Assembly (NCBI GenBank): GCA_043557195.1
Contig: CP121314.1
Location: forward strand, 806,001-870,000
Direction: 5' to 3'
DNA: 64,000 nucleotides
DNA from: Jejuia sp043557195
GTDB lineage: Bacteria; Bacteroidota; Bacteroidia; Flavobacteriales; Flavobacteriaceae
Shown piece by piece: positions 48,102 through 56,287 of the stretch. The position numbers and the translations under genes are program-made. Numbering within the stretch: the stretch's first letter is position 1; each line of letters starts with the position of its first letter. The notes below the pieces were generated by a model. That model was not told where the DNA came from and did not search any database. It worked only from the letters and a program-made list of their open reading frames with translations.

Positions 48102-48335
48102 AGCTATTTTTCTTTTGTTGTGATATGGTTTTTTATCTATTGAATGTGGATAGTTGTTGTACCAATCTAAAAGTTCTGTTTTTAATTCTTCAACTTTTAA
48201 GGTTTCAGATGAAGCCAAATTTATTAACTCACGTTCATCTTTTTTTACTAATATAGCATTTGTTATGTTTTCTCTATCATAGACTATACTTCTTGCGGAT
48301 TGGTAGGAAATCCATCCATAAAAACCAAAGGCAAA
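48102..48335 (-). pseudogene. Relic of a sulfatase C-terminus fused in frame to the gene at 46692
   Basis: Upstream of the ATG at 48101 the frame stays open for 78 codons to a TGA at 48336-48338, with no start ATG. It encodes a segment resembling a sulfatase tail: an Arg-Ser/Tyr-Asp part, then KKDERELINLASSET and KVEELKTELLDWYNN, like the usual tail pattern of family S1 (K-D-x-x-E-x-x-N-L-A, then a helix ending in L-D-W). No catalytic part is left. A deletion between two sulfatase genes would leave this. The match is by eye only. Confidence 0.5.
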
Positions 48336-48383
48336 TCAACCCTTGCTAATACTAATCGTTTACTGGAAATATATCTTGCTTAG

Positions 48384-49898
48384 TTACCAACCACAACCAG
48401 TAACATTAGAAGAAGTCCCACAATTTATCAAAGTATTATTTGTGGTAATAGCACTGGCACAAATATTTCCAGAAATAACAAAATTTCCACCAGGATTAGA
48501 ACCTTGGTTAGTATATTCTGCATATCCTTTTGGAGCTTTTAAATAATAATTATTGCCTGTTTCATTTAGAGTAATATTAACATTCCCAGAACTTTTATTT
48601 AGAAACACTGGTAATGCGTTTCCAGTATTTCTAAATGTTTGGGAAGGCTCTATATCTATAAAAAAATCACCTAGGCTTATTACTGTATTTAAGCTTGCGT
48701 TAGATCCTGATATTGCAAATGTTGTTAAATTAGAATAGTTTTGATTATTGGTTATAATCAAAATATTATTTAAGGTATGCTCTGTATCAGGTTTACTACT
48801 CCACCCCAATTGAAATGCTGCGCCATTACCATTCTGTACTATGGTAACATTTTCCACAGTCATATTTTTATATAGCTTTATAGAATCATCCCAGGTATCA
48901 AATTTACAATTTCGCACAACCGAATCCTTGCCAGCGCTAATCCCATCAGAATTGGAATTATAATCGCCACCATTACCATCATCTGAAGGCCTAGTATTAT
49001 GCACAAAAACACTATCCATAATAATTTTACTCTCAAAAGAGGTTATCGCGTAAGATCTAGCATTTCTAATAGTTATATCCCGTACTGTTAAAGTAGCTCC
49101 ATTTTGGTTTCCACTAATAGCACCAAATTTCCATTTTTGGCAGTCTGCAGCCCTATCATCCCCTGTAGCTTCATTACAATTTGGTGAATCGTTGGTCTTA
49201 TTTGGACCCAAGGACCAAGCTCTTGTAGGTGTACCATAAATAATACTTGAAGCTCTATCTTCTCCTCTTATTAAGATATTAGAATCAAACCTAAAATGGC
49301 CGATAATAGTCACATTAGCCTTTACAACAATCTCTTTTACCTTACTAGGTATTTCGTAGTAAAAACCTATCTTATCATTATCTATTGCTGTTTGGGTTGT
49401 ACCATTACTAAACGTTACATCCTTTATAAATTCGACAACTCCAGTAGAGGCATCCCATGTAATAAAGGAATCGTCTATCACACCTGGCGGCATATTTAAA
49501 TCTTCTGCTATAGCTCGATTATTAGTTTCATTTGTTGTAACCGTAATTTCATTACTTGTTGCAACATTACGGGCTTCATCATAACCTCTTGCCAAGTATG
49601 TATATGTTGTTGTAGGTTGTAGGTCAACATCAACAAAACTATTTACGCTTGTATTCGATGTTGAAAAGACTTCTGTATTATTTCTTAAAATTACAATTTC
49701 ACTAATTCCGTTTTCATCCATAAATGATGTCCAATTAATAGTAACACTTGTTTCTTCTACATTTGAAAAAGACAAAGTACCTGCTACTGGCGGAATTGTG
49801 TCTAAAGTTTCAGGAGCATCATCATCAGACGAACTACAACCTTCAAATAACAATATTGAAAAAAGTAAATAAAGTACGTATTTGATTTTAGTATTCAT
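48384..49898 (-). CDS. FN3 plus beta-helix lipoprotein with SDG...DD signature, candidate glycosidase
   Basis: A 504-residue lipoprotein (lipobox Cys21 in LLFEGC) with a short acidic linker. An FN3-like domain (about residues 35-125) precedes a beta-helix (about 130-470). The signature NSDGISAG (Asp318) and FDTWDDSIKLY (Asp337-Asp338) matches the two shorter paralogues at 30968 and 40719. It is the most divergent of the three and the only one with an FN3 module, and it ends with Cys-rich segments (NICASAI, LINCGT, GCGW). It starts about 200 bases after the araA terminator on the same strand. The stretch holds no evident -7 box. A catalytic role is inferred from the acids. Confidence 0.7.
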   Translation of the reverse strand: MNTKIKYVLYLLFSILLFEGCSSSDDDAPETLDTIPPVAGTLSFSNVEETSVTINWTSFMDENGISEIVILRNNTEVFSTSNTSVNSFVDVDLQPTTTYTYLARGYDEARNVATSNEITVTTNETNNRAIAEDLNMPPGVIDDSFITWDASTGVVEFIKDVTFSNGTTQTAIDNDKIGFYYEIPSKVKEIVVKANVTIIGHFRFDSNILIRGEDRASSIIYGTPTRAWSLGPNKTNDSPNCNEATGDDRAADCQKWKFGAISGNQNGATLTVRDITIRNARSYAITSFESKIIMDSVFVHNTRPSDDGNGGDYNSNSDGISAGKDSVVRNCKFDTWDDSIKLYKNMTVENVTIVQNGNGAAFQLGWSSKPDTEHTLNNILIITNNQNYSNLTTFAISGSNASLNTVISLGDFFIDIEPSQTFRNTGNALPVFLNKSSGNVNITLNETGNNYYLKAPKGYAEYTNQGSNPGGNFVISGNICASAITTNNTLINCGTSSNVTGCGW

Positions 49899-50038
49899 TG
49901 CAATTTTTTTGTGTTAGACTAATTGTTCTATCAAAGAAAAAAATAAATAGGCCAACTAGATGACTATTTTATCTAAAAAACATGCTAATTCTTTCAAAAC
50001 CGGTGTAAATGCATATTATAATCGCAATATAATACACA

Positions 50039-50070
50039 AACAGGGCTGCATCCTAAAATACAGCCCTGTT
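50039..50070 (-). terminator. Hairpin terminator of the arabinose operon
   Basis: AACAGGGCTG (50039-50048) and CAGCCCTGTT (50061-50070) form a perfect 10-bp stem around a 12-base loop, starting 26 bases past the araA stop at 50096. On the minus strand the stem is followed by TTTGTGTATTAT, a weak U-tract. The GC-rich stem stands out in an AT-rich region, so the call is good. Confidence 0.8.
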
Positions 50071-50095
50071 CAAAAAACTAACTCAAAGGTAAAAA

Positions 50096-51601
50096 CTAAA
50101 AACCTTTATTTAAAACATAGGCAGCATCGTTCCAACGCAATTCTTGTTTAAACCTATATAAATCTGTTTTCTCATCAATTAATAAGAACTCGATATCCAT
50201 AATTTCAGCATAATCTTCTAATGACTCTGCTGAAATGTTTTGGCTATAACATGTATGGTGAGCACCACCAGCATAAATCCATGCTGCAGCGGCTGTTTGT
50301 AAATCTGGTTTTGCGTCCCAAAGCACACGTGCTACTGGAAGGTTAGGCATATCATCTTTAATATCAACTGCTTCAACAGTATTTACAAGCATTCTAAAAC
50401 GATTACCCATATCAACTACCGACGCATTGAGCGCTTTACCAGAACCTGCATTAAATACTAAACGTACAGGATCTTCTTTTCCTCCAATTCCCAATGGATG
50501 TATTTCACAAGACACGTTACCTTTAGCAATGGATGGACAAATTTCTAACATATGAGACCCTAAACAGGTAGTATTTGTAGGATCAAAATGATAGGTGTAA
50601 TCTTCCATAAAACTGTTTCCACCTTCAAGACCGTGACCCATAACTTTCATTGTACGTACCAGAGCAGCTGTTTTCCAATCTCCTTCACCTCCAAAACCAT
50701 AACCGCTTGCCATTAAGCGTTGTGTAGCAATTCCTGGTAATTGCTTCATGCCATGTAAATCCTCAAAGGTATCTGTAAATGCTGTAAAACTACCTTCTTC
50801 CAAAAAGGTACGCATACCAAGTTCAATCTTGGCCGCATCTCTTAAAGACTGACGCATAGTACCATCAGCTTTAATCTTTGCTGCCATTACATACGTATCC
50901 TCGTATTCTTGAATAAGTGTATCTATTTGAGCATCTGAAATACCATCGATGTATTTTACTAAATCACCAATGCCATAACCATTAACTTCGTAACCAAACT
51001 TAATTTGAGCAGAGACCTTGTTGCCGTCTGTAACAGCAACTTGACGCATATTATCTCCAAATCGGGCAACTTTCATTTTTTTACTATCAGCTACAGCTGC
51101 GGCAACACGCGTCCAATCGGCAACTTTTCTAATAACTTTTATATCTTGCCAATGCCCAACAACAACCTTTCTATTTAAGCGCATTCTAGAGGCTATAAAT
51201 CCGAATTCTCGCCCGCCATGAGCTGACTGATTTAGATTCATAAAATCCATATTAATAGCATCCCAAGGAATGTCTCTATTGAATTGTGTATGCAAATGCA
51301 GAAATGGTTTTTGTAGTGTATTTAAGCCAGCAATCCACATTTTAGCAGGAGAAAACGTATGCATCCAAGTAATGATTCCAACACATTTATCATCATTATT
51401 GGCTTCTTTACAAAGTGCATGAATTTCATCTGGTGTTTTTACTGTAGGCTTAAAAACTACGTTAACAGGAATAGTAGCATTATTATTATAAGCCGTTGCA
51501 ATTTCCTTTGAATGTTCTGCAACCTGTTTTAAAGTTTCTGGTCCATATAAGTGTTGGCTTCCAGTTACAAACCAGATGTCGTTTTGTTTTAAATCTATCA
51601 T
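50096..51601 (-). CDS. araA: L-arabinose isomerase
   Basis: A 501-residue cytosolic enzyme that turns L-arabinose into L-ribulose with a divalent metal. The length equals that of E. coli AraA. Signature parts are WFVTGSQHLYG at the start and the metal/catalytic residues in YGFGGEGDWK, NSFMEDYTYHF, LGSHMLEICPS and GGAHHTCYS. The start is the ATG at 51601 (MIDLKQ); an upstream alternative would overlap the symporter. It is the last gene of the operon, 19 bases after the symporter stop, and is followed by the hairpin terminator. The presence of this gene defines the sugar that the locus feeds on. Confidence 0.98.
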   Translation of the reverse strand: MIDLKQNDIWFVTGSQHLYGPETLKQVAEHSKEIATAYNNNATIPVNVVFKPTVKTPDEIHALCKEANNDDKCVGIITWMHTFSPAKMWIAGLNTLQKPFLHLHTQFNRDIPWDAINMDFMNLNQSAHGGREFGFIASRMRLNRKVVVGHWQDIKVIRKVADWTRVAAAVADSKKMKVARFGDNMRQVAVTDGNKVSAQIKFGYEVNGYGIGDLVKYIDGISDAQIDTLIQEYEDTYVMAAKIKADGTMRQSLRDAAKIELGMRTFLEEGSFTAFTDTFEDLHGMKQLPGIATQRLMASGYGFGGEGDWKTAALVRTMKVMGHGLEGGNSFMEDYTYHFDPTNTTCLGSHMLEICPSIAKGNVSCEIHPLGIGGKEDPVRLVFNAGSGKALNASVVDMGNRFRMLVNTVEAVDIKDDMPNLPVARVLWDAKPDLQTAAAAWIYAGGAHHTCYSQNISAESLEDYAEIMDIEFLLIDEKTDLYRFKQELRWNDAAYVLNKGF

Positions 51602-51620
51602 TTTATTTATTAAGTGTTTT

Positions 51621-53186
51621 TTAAGAAAAATATATATATAAGCCAATAACTATAGTACATATAGTTAACCCTACTGGTTTTGCATATTTCCATGGTGTTA
51701 TATCCACTTGTTCAGTATGCACCAGCACGTATTCTGTCTCTCTTGGTTTTATTTTACCAATAATGTACATTAGTATTACACATAACAAGAACAAAATCCC
51801 CATAACATGTAAGAAGCTAATATTAGGTTTTATGATATAAAGTGTAATTAAATATGTAGTCACTGCAACGACAATAGCTATATTGGCGGCAATTCCAGGT
51901 ATTCTTTTAGTCAAATATCCAACTAAAATAATAGCTAAAATTGGTACGGAATAAGACCCATTGAGTTCTTGTAAATAATTAAATATTCCACCTTCAACAC
52001 CATATAAAAGTGGTGCGATAACCATGGAGATTATTGCTAAAAAAATTCCAAAGGTTTTACCTGCCTTAACAACTTGCTTTTCATTTGCATCCTTGTTAAT
52101 ATATTCTTTGTAAAAATCTAACCCAAACAAAGTCACAGAACTATTTAAAGCACTATTAAAAGAACTTAATATAGCTCCAAAAAGTACTGCGGCAAAAAAG
52201 CCTATAAATGAAGTTGGAAGTACTTTCTTTACAACCATAGGATACGCTTGATCTGCATTAGTTAATTCGCCATTAAAAATTTGGAAAGCAATTATACCAG
52301 GTAACACTACAATAAATGGCCCTAATATTTTTACGAAGGCTGCTAAACTCAATCCTATTTGGCCTTCACGCAAGTTTTTTGCACCTAATGCACGTTGAAT
52401 AATAGCTTGATTTGTTCCCCAATAATAAAAATTCACTATTAACATACCTGTAAATAATGTCCAAAATGGCACCGATGAATCGGGTCCTCCAAGAATATTA
52501 AATTTTTCAGGAAAATTTGTTGTTAGAGTATCCATACCGGCTATAAGGCTTCCTTCACCAACATATAATAATCCAAAAATAGGTATCATTGACCCTCCAA
52601 TGATAAGACCTATAGCATTTATAGAATCAGAAACAGCTACAGCTTTTAACCCTCCAAAAATCGCATAGATACTTCCAATAACACCTATACCCCATACTGT
52701 AATCCAAAGTGCAGCCTTGTCTCCTATACCAAAAGACTCTGGCAAATCGAACATGGTATTAATAGCTAAGGCTCCAGAATAAAGTACTGTTGGAAGCATA
52801 GAAATAGCATAACCAAACAGAAACAAAAGAGATACTAATGTTTTTGTTGATTTACCATAGCGGCGTTCTAGAAATTGGGGTATTGTAGCAATACCTCCTT
52901 TTAAATATCTTGGTAATAATATTAAAGCAGTAAATATCATTGCTATAGCAGCTATAACTTCATAAGCCATTATTAGTATACCTTCACTAAAAGCAATACC
53001 ATTCATTCCTACAATTTGTTCTGTGGAAAGATTTGTTAATAGTAGTGACCCTGCAATAACTGGTCCTGTAAGACTTCGCCCTCCTAGAAAGTATCCATCT
53101 GATGATGTCTCATCTGTTTTTCTTGTAGACCACCAAGCTATTAGAGCTACTAATAAAGTAAATCCTGCAAAAGATATTATTCCCAT
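51621..53186 (-). CDS. Sodium/solute symporter (SSS family), probable arabinose transporter
   Basis: A 521-residue integral membrane protein with about 14 predicted helices and SSS family signs: DGYFLGGRSLTG at the start, LLTNLSTEQIVGM, LPRYLKGGIATIPQFLERRY and YWGTNQAIIQRALGA. It should import a sugar across the inner membrane with sodium. It lies between araD and araA and is likely co-transcribed with them, so L-arabinose or a short arabino-oligosaccharide is the best guess. The second symporter of the operon (59684) is about 65 residues longer and only distantly alike. Confidence 0.93.
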   Translation of the reverse strand: MGIISFAGFTLLVALIAWWSTRKTDETSSDGYFLGGRSLTGPVIAGSLLLTNLSTEQIVGMNGIAFSEGILIMAYEVIAAIAMIFTALILLPRYLKGGIATIPQFLERRYGKSTKTLVSLLFLFGYAISMLPTVLYSGALAINTMFDLPESFGIGDKAALWITVWGIGVIGSIYAIFGGLKAVAVSDSINAIGLIIGGSMIPIFGLLYVGEGSLIAGMDTLTTNFPEKFNILGGPDSSVPFWTLFTGMLIVNFYYWGTNQAIIQRALGAKNLREGQIGLSLAAFVKILGPFIVVLPGIIAFQIFNGELTNADQAYPMVVKKVLPTSFIGFFAAVLFGAILSSFNSALNSSVTLFGLDFYKEYINKDANEKQVVKAGKTFGIFLAIISMVIAPLLYGVEGGIFNYLQELNGSYSVPILAIILVGYLTKRIPGIAANIAIVVAVTTYLITLYIIKPNISFLHVMGILFLLCVILMYIIGKIKPRETEYVLVHTEQVDITPWKYAKPVGLTICTIVIGLYIYFS

Positions 53187-53216
53187 AATTTAATTTTGGT
53201 TTTGCTAATAATTATT

Positions 53217-53921
53217 TTAACACCCTTGACCGTAATATGCATCCTTGCCATGCTTACGTTCAAAGTGTTTTCTTTTTAAAGCTTCTTTTAAAATTTGGGC
53301 GTTCGGATTTATTTGCAATGTTAAATATGCCATTTTAGCAACCTCTTCACAAACTGCACTGTTATAGACTGCTTTAGCAGCAGTTTTACCCCATGTAAAA
53401 GGCGCATGATTTCCAACGAGAATCATACCAATTTCATCATAATCCAAGCTTCGTTCTTTTAGACAATCTATAATTTGATAGCCTGTCATATGCTCATAAT
53501 CACCTTCAATATATTCGTCTTTCATTGGTGGTGCACAAGGAATATCTGAAATTAAATGATCTGCGTGTGTGGTTCCAAAAATTGGTACATCTTTAATAGC
53601 CTGTGCCCAAGCAGTCCCATAGGTTGAATGTGTATGAACTACACCACCTATTCTATCCCATTCTTTGTACAAAACAGCATGTGTCTTTGTATCTGATGAA
53701 GGGCGCATAGTACCCTCAACAATTTTGGCATCATAATCACAAATTACCATATCCTCAGGTTTTAAATCTGCATAAGGCACGCCGCTTGGTTTAATAGCAA
53801 AAACAGACTTATCTCGATCTACCGCACTTGCATTTCCGAAAGTAAATAATACCAAGCCCAACTCGGGTAATTGCATATTAGCTTCGAAAGCTTCTTCTTT
53901 TAACGTTTTATAAATACTCAT
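53217..53921 (-). CDS. araD: L-ribulose-5-phosphate 4-epimerase
   Basis: A 234-residue zinc enzyme of the class II aldolase fold that makes D-xylulose 5-phosphate from L-ribulose 5-phosphate. Zinc ligands His96, His98 (VVHTHSTYGTAWA) and His172 (GNHAPFTWGK) are present, as is Asp77 (SSDTKTH). Its length is within a few residues of E. coli AraD. The start is one base from the araB stop. It is the third step of L-arabinose use here. Confidence 0.97.
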   Translation of the reverse strand: MSIYKTLKEEAFEANMQLPELGLVLFTFGNASAVDRDKSVFAIKPSGVPYADLKPEDMVICDYDAKIVEGTMRPSSDTKTHAVLYKEWDRIGGVVHTHSTYGTAWAQAIKDVPIFGTTHADHLISDIPCAPPMKDEYIEGDYEHMTGYQIIDCLKERSLDYDEIGMILVGNHAPFTWGKTAAKAVYNSAVCEEVAKMAYLTLQINPNAQILKEALKRKHFERKHGKDAYYGQGC

Positions 53922-53922
53922 A

Positions 53923-55599
53923 TTATTTCTGCATTATATGGTTCTCCATCGTTTGGCACATAGCGTTGTAATCAACATATAGCTTTTTATATGCCTCTAC
54001 ATGCTTTGGAATAGGCTCATAAATTGTTTCAAAAGGACTAGCCATTGCATCCATCGCGGCTTCAGTATTTGAATACAAACCGGCTGATACTGCCCCGAAA
54101 ACCGAAGCTCCCAATGCACATGCTTGTTCAGATCTTGCAACTTTTATTGGCGCGTTTAATATATCTGCCATTGTCTGCATAACAAAAGTTGATTTCTTGG
54201 CTATACCACCAATAGCAATAACACCATTAATAGGTATGCCTTCACTTATAAATCGATCTGAAATTTTCTTTGCTCCAAAACAAGTAGCTTCTACTAAAGC
54301 CCTAAAAACTTTAGGAGATGTACTACCTAAATTAATACCTGTAATAGCTCCTTTTAAATTCTGATTGGCATCAGGTGTACGTCTTCCATTCATCCAATCT
54401 AAAGCCAATTCTCCAGAAGCTCCAATCGGTTCTTTTGAAGCAGCCTCATTAAGTTTTGGTAAAATATTAGAAACTGTTTCTTCAATTAATTTTTCTTTTA
54501 TTTCATCTCTAATTAAAGTTGAATTTACTATTAACTCTTTTATTGGCCATTCAATCAACCGTTGATACCATGCGTAAATGTCTCCAAAAGCAGATTGACC
54601 TGCTTCCAAACCTAACATTCCAGGAACAACCGAACCATCTACTTGACCACATATGCCCTTTACTAAATGTTCCTCTTCTTGAGGTGGTGTAACTAGAATA
54701 TCACAAGTGGAAGTACCCATAACCTTAGTTAAATGATAGGGCTTAATATTTACACCAACCGCACCCATATGACAATCAAAAGCACCAACTGCAACTTTAA
54801 CTGTTGGTGACAGACCTAAGCGTGTTGCCCAAGCTTCCGACAATGTACCAACGGTTACATCAGAGGTATATGTTTTTGTAAATAGTCTATCTTTTAAACC
54901 ATCCAAAATGGGATCCAATTCCACAAAAAAATCGTTTGGTGGTAAACCGCCCCAGGATTCATGCCATAAGGCTTTATGTCCTGCGGCACATCTGCTCCGT
55001 TTTATTTTGTTTGCGTCATTACCCCCGGTTAACAAAAATGGGACCCAATCACAATGTTCTACCCATGAATAAGCTTTTTCTAACACGGCTTTATCTTGTC
55101 TTGAGACATGCAATATTTTTGACCAAAACCACTCTGAAGAATAAATACCTCCTTCATATTGAGAATAGTCTACATCCCATTGTCTACAAAGTGCATTAAT
55201 TTCATCTGCCTCCTTAATACCTGTATGATCTTTCCAAAGTACAAACATAGCATTAGGATTATCTCTGAAATCTGGTAACAAAGCCAAAGGTGTTCCAGAT
55301 TTATCAACGGGCACTGGCGTAGAACCTGTAGTATCTACACCAATACCAACAATATTCTTAACCACTTCCTCATTTACTTGAGACAAAGCTGAAGTAATTG
55401 TATTTTCTATACCTTCAATATAATCTAAAGGATGTTGCCTAAACTTATTTTTTGAAGGCTCACAGTATTTACCTTCTCTCCAGCGCGTATAATAGTGAAC
55501 AGCAGTTGCTAATTCATCGCCAGTTTTTGTATTTACGATTAAGGCCCTCACAGAGTCTGAACCGAAATCCATTCCAATAGAATATTTTGTCTCGTTCAT
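53923..55599 (-). CDS. araB: Ribulokinase
   Basis: A 558-residue FGGY-family sugar kinase that phosphorylates L-ribulose with ATP. The N-terminal ATP-grasping motif SIGMDFGSDSVRALIV, GVDTTGSTPVPVD and the C-terminal GGIAKKS region are all seen. The size and the FDCHMGAVGVNIKP segment fit AraB. It sits one base before araD and 17 bases after transaldolase, giving araB-araD-SSS-araA order. It lacks any signal peptide, as expected for a cytosolic enzyme. Confidence 0.97.
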   Translation of the reverse strand: MNETKYSIGMDFGSDSVRALIVNTKTGDELATAVHYYTRWREGKYCEPSKNKFRQHPLDYIEGIENTITSALSQVNEEVVKNIVGIGVDTTGSTPVPVDKSGTPLALLPDFRDNPNAMFVLWKDHTGIKEADEINALCRQWDVDYSQYEGGIYSSEWFWSKILHVSRQDKAVLEKAYSWVEHCDWVPFLLTGGNDANKIKRSRCAAGHKALWHESWGGLPPNDFFVELDPILDGLKDRLFTKTYTSDVTVGTLSEAWATRLGLSPTVKVAVGAFDCHMGAVGVNIKPYHLTKVMGTSTCDILVTPPQEEEHLVKGICGQVDGSVVPGMLGLEAGQSAFGDIYAWYQRLIEWPIKELIVNSTLIRDEIKEKLIEETVSNILPKLNEAASKEPIGASGELALDWMNGRRTPDANQNLKGAITGINLGSTSPKVFRALVEATCFGAKKISDRFISEGIPINGVIAIGGIAKKSTFVMQTMADILNAPIKVARSEQACALGASVFGAVSAGLYSNTEAAMDAMASPFETIYEPIPKHVEAYKKLYVDYNAMCQTMENHIMQK

Positions 55600-55616
55600 A
55601 ACTTTAATCTTTATTA

Positions 55617-56270
55617 TTAATTACCTTTTTTATAATCTTCCAAAAATTTAGCTAATCCAATATCAGTTAGAGGATGTTTTAACAAACCTGTTATGGATGA
55701 TAGTGGTCCTGTCATAACATCAGATCCTGTTTTAGCACAATCAATCACGTGCATAGTGTGACGAATGGACGCTGCTAATATTTGCGTTTGAAAACCATAG
55801 TTATCATAAATCTGTCTAATTTCAGCAATAAGGTGTAAACCGTCTGTTGATATATCGTCCAATCTACCTAAGAATGGTGATACATAAGTAGCTCCTGCTT
55901 TGGCAGCTAACAAAGCTTGACCAGCAGAAAAAACTAATGTTACATTGGTTCTAATTCCTTTATCTGAAAAATATTTACAGGCCTTAATTCCGTCAGCTAT
56001 CAACGGTAATTTTACCACTATCTGCGGGTGTAGTGCAGCTAATGCTTCACCTTCTTTTACCATACCGGCAAAGTCTGTTGAAATCACTTCAGCACTTACA
56101 TCACCTTCAACAATCTCACAAATCTTTATATAATGATTTAATATGTTTTCCTCACCAGTAATACCTTCTTTGGCCATTAATGATGGGTTGGTTGTAACTC
56201 CATCTAACACCCCTAATGCCTGTGCTTCTGCTATATCATCAAGGTTAGCTGTATCTATAAAAAATTTCAT
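55617..56270 (-). CDS. Transaldolase (TalC/FSA-like short form)
   Basis: A 217-residue transaldolase of the small TalC/FSA-like class. The Schiff-base lysine is Lys87 in IVVKLPL, with MKFFIDTANLDDI at the start and VTTNPSLMAKEG following. It should interconvert sedoheptulose 7-phosphate and fructose 6-phosphate, carrying xylulose 5-phosphate from araD on to glycolysis. It stands between transketolase and araB with 17-base gaps. The small size also fits a fructose-6-phosphate aldolase, which is a lesser option. Confidence 0.92.
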   Translation of the reverse strand: MKFFIDTANLDDIAEAQALGVLDGVTTNPSLMAKEGITGEENILNHYIKICEIVEGDVSAEVISTDFAGMVKEGEALAALHPQIVVKLPLIADGIKACKYFSDKGIRTNVTLVFSAGQALLAAKAGATYVSPFLGRLDDISTDGLHLIAEIRQIYDNYGFQTQILAASIRHTMHVIDCAKTGSDVMTGPLSSITGLLKHPLTDIGLAKFLEDYKKGN

Positions 56271-56287
56271 ATACTTCTCTTAGTTTA

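Noticed and set aside
51602..51646. Longer start for araA
   Set aside because: The extension would overlap the upstream symporter gene, and known AraA proteins begin near MIDLKQ.
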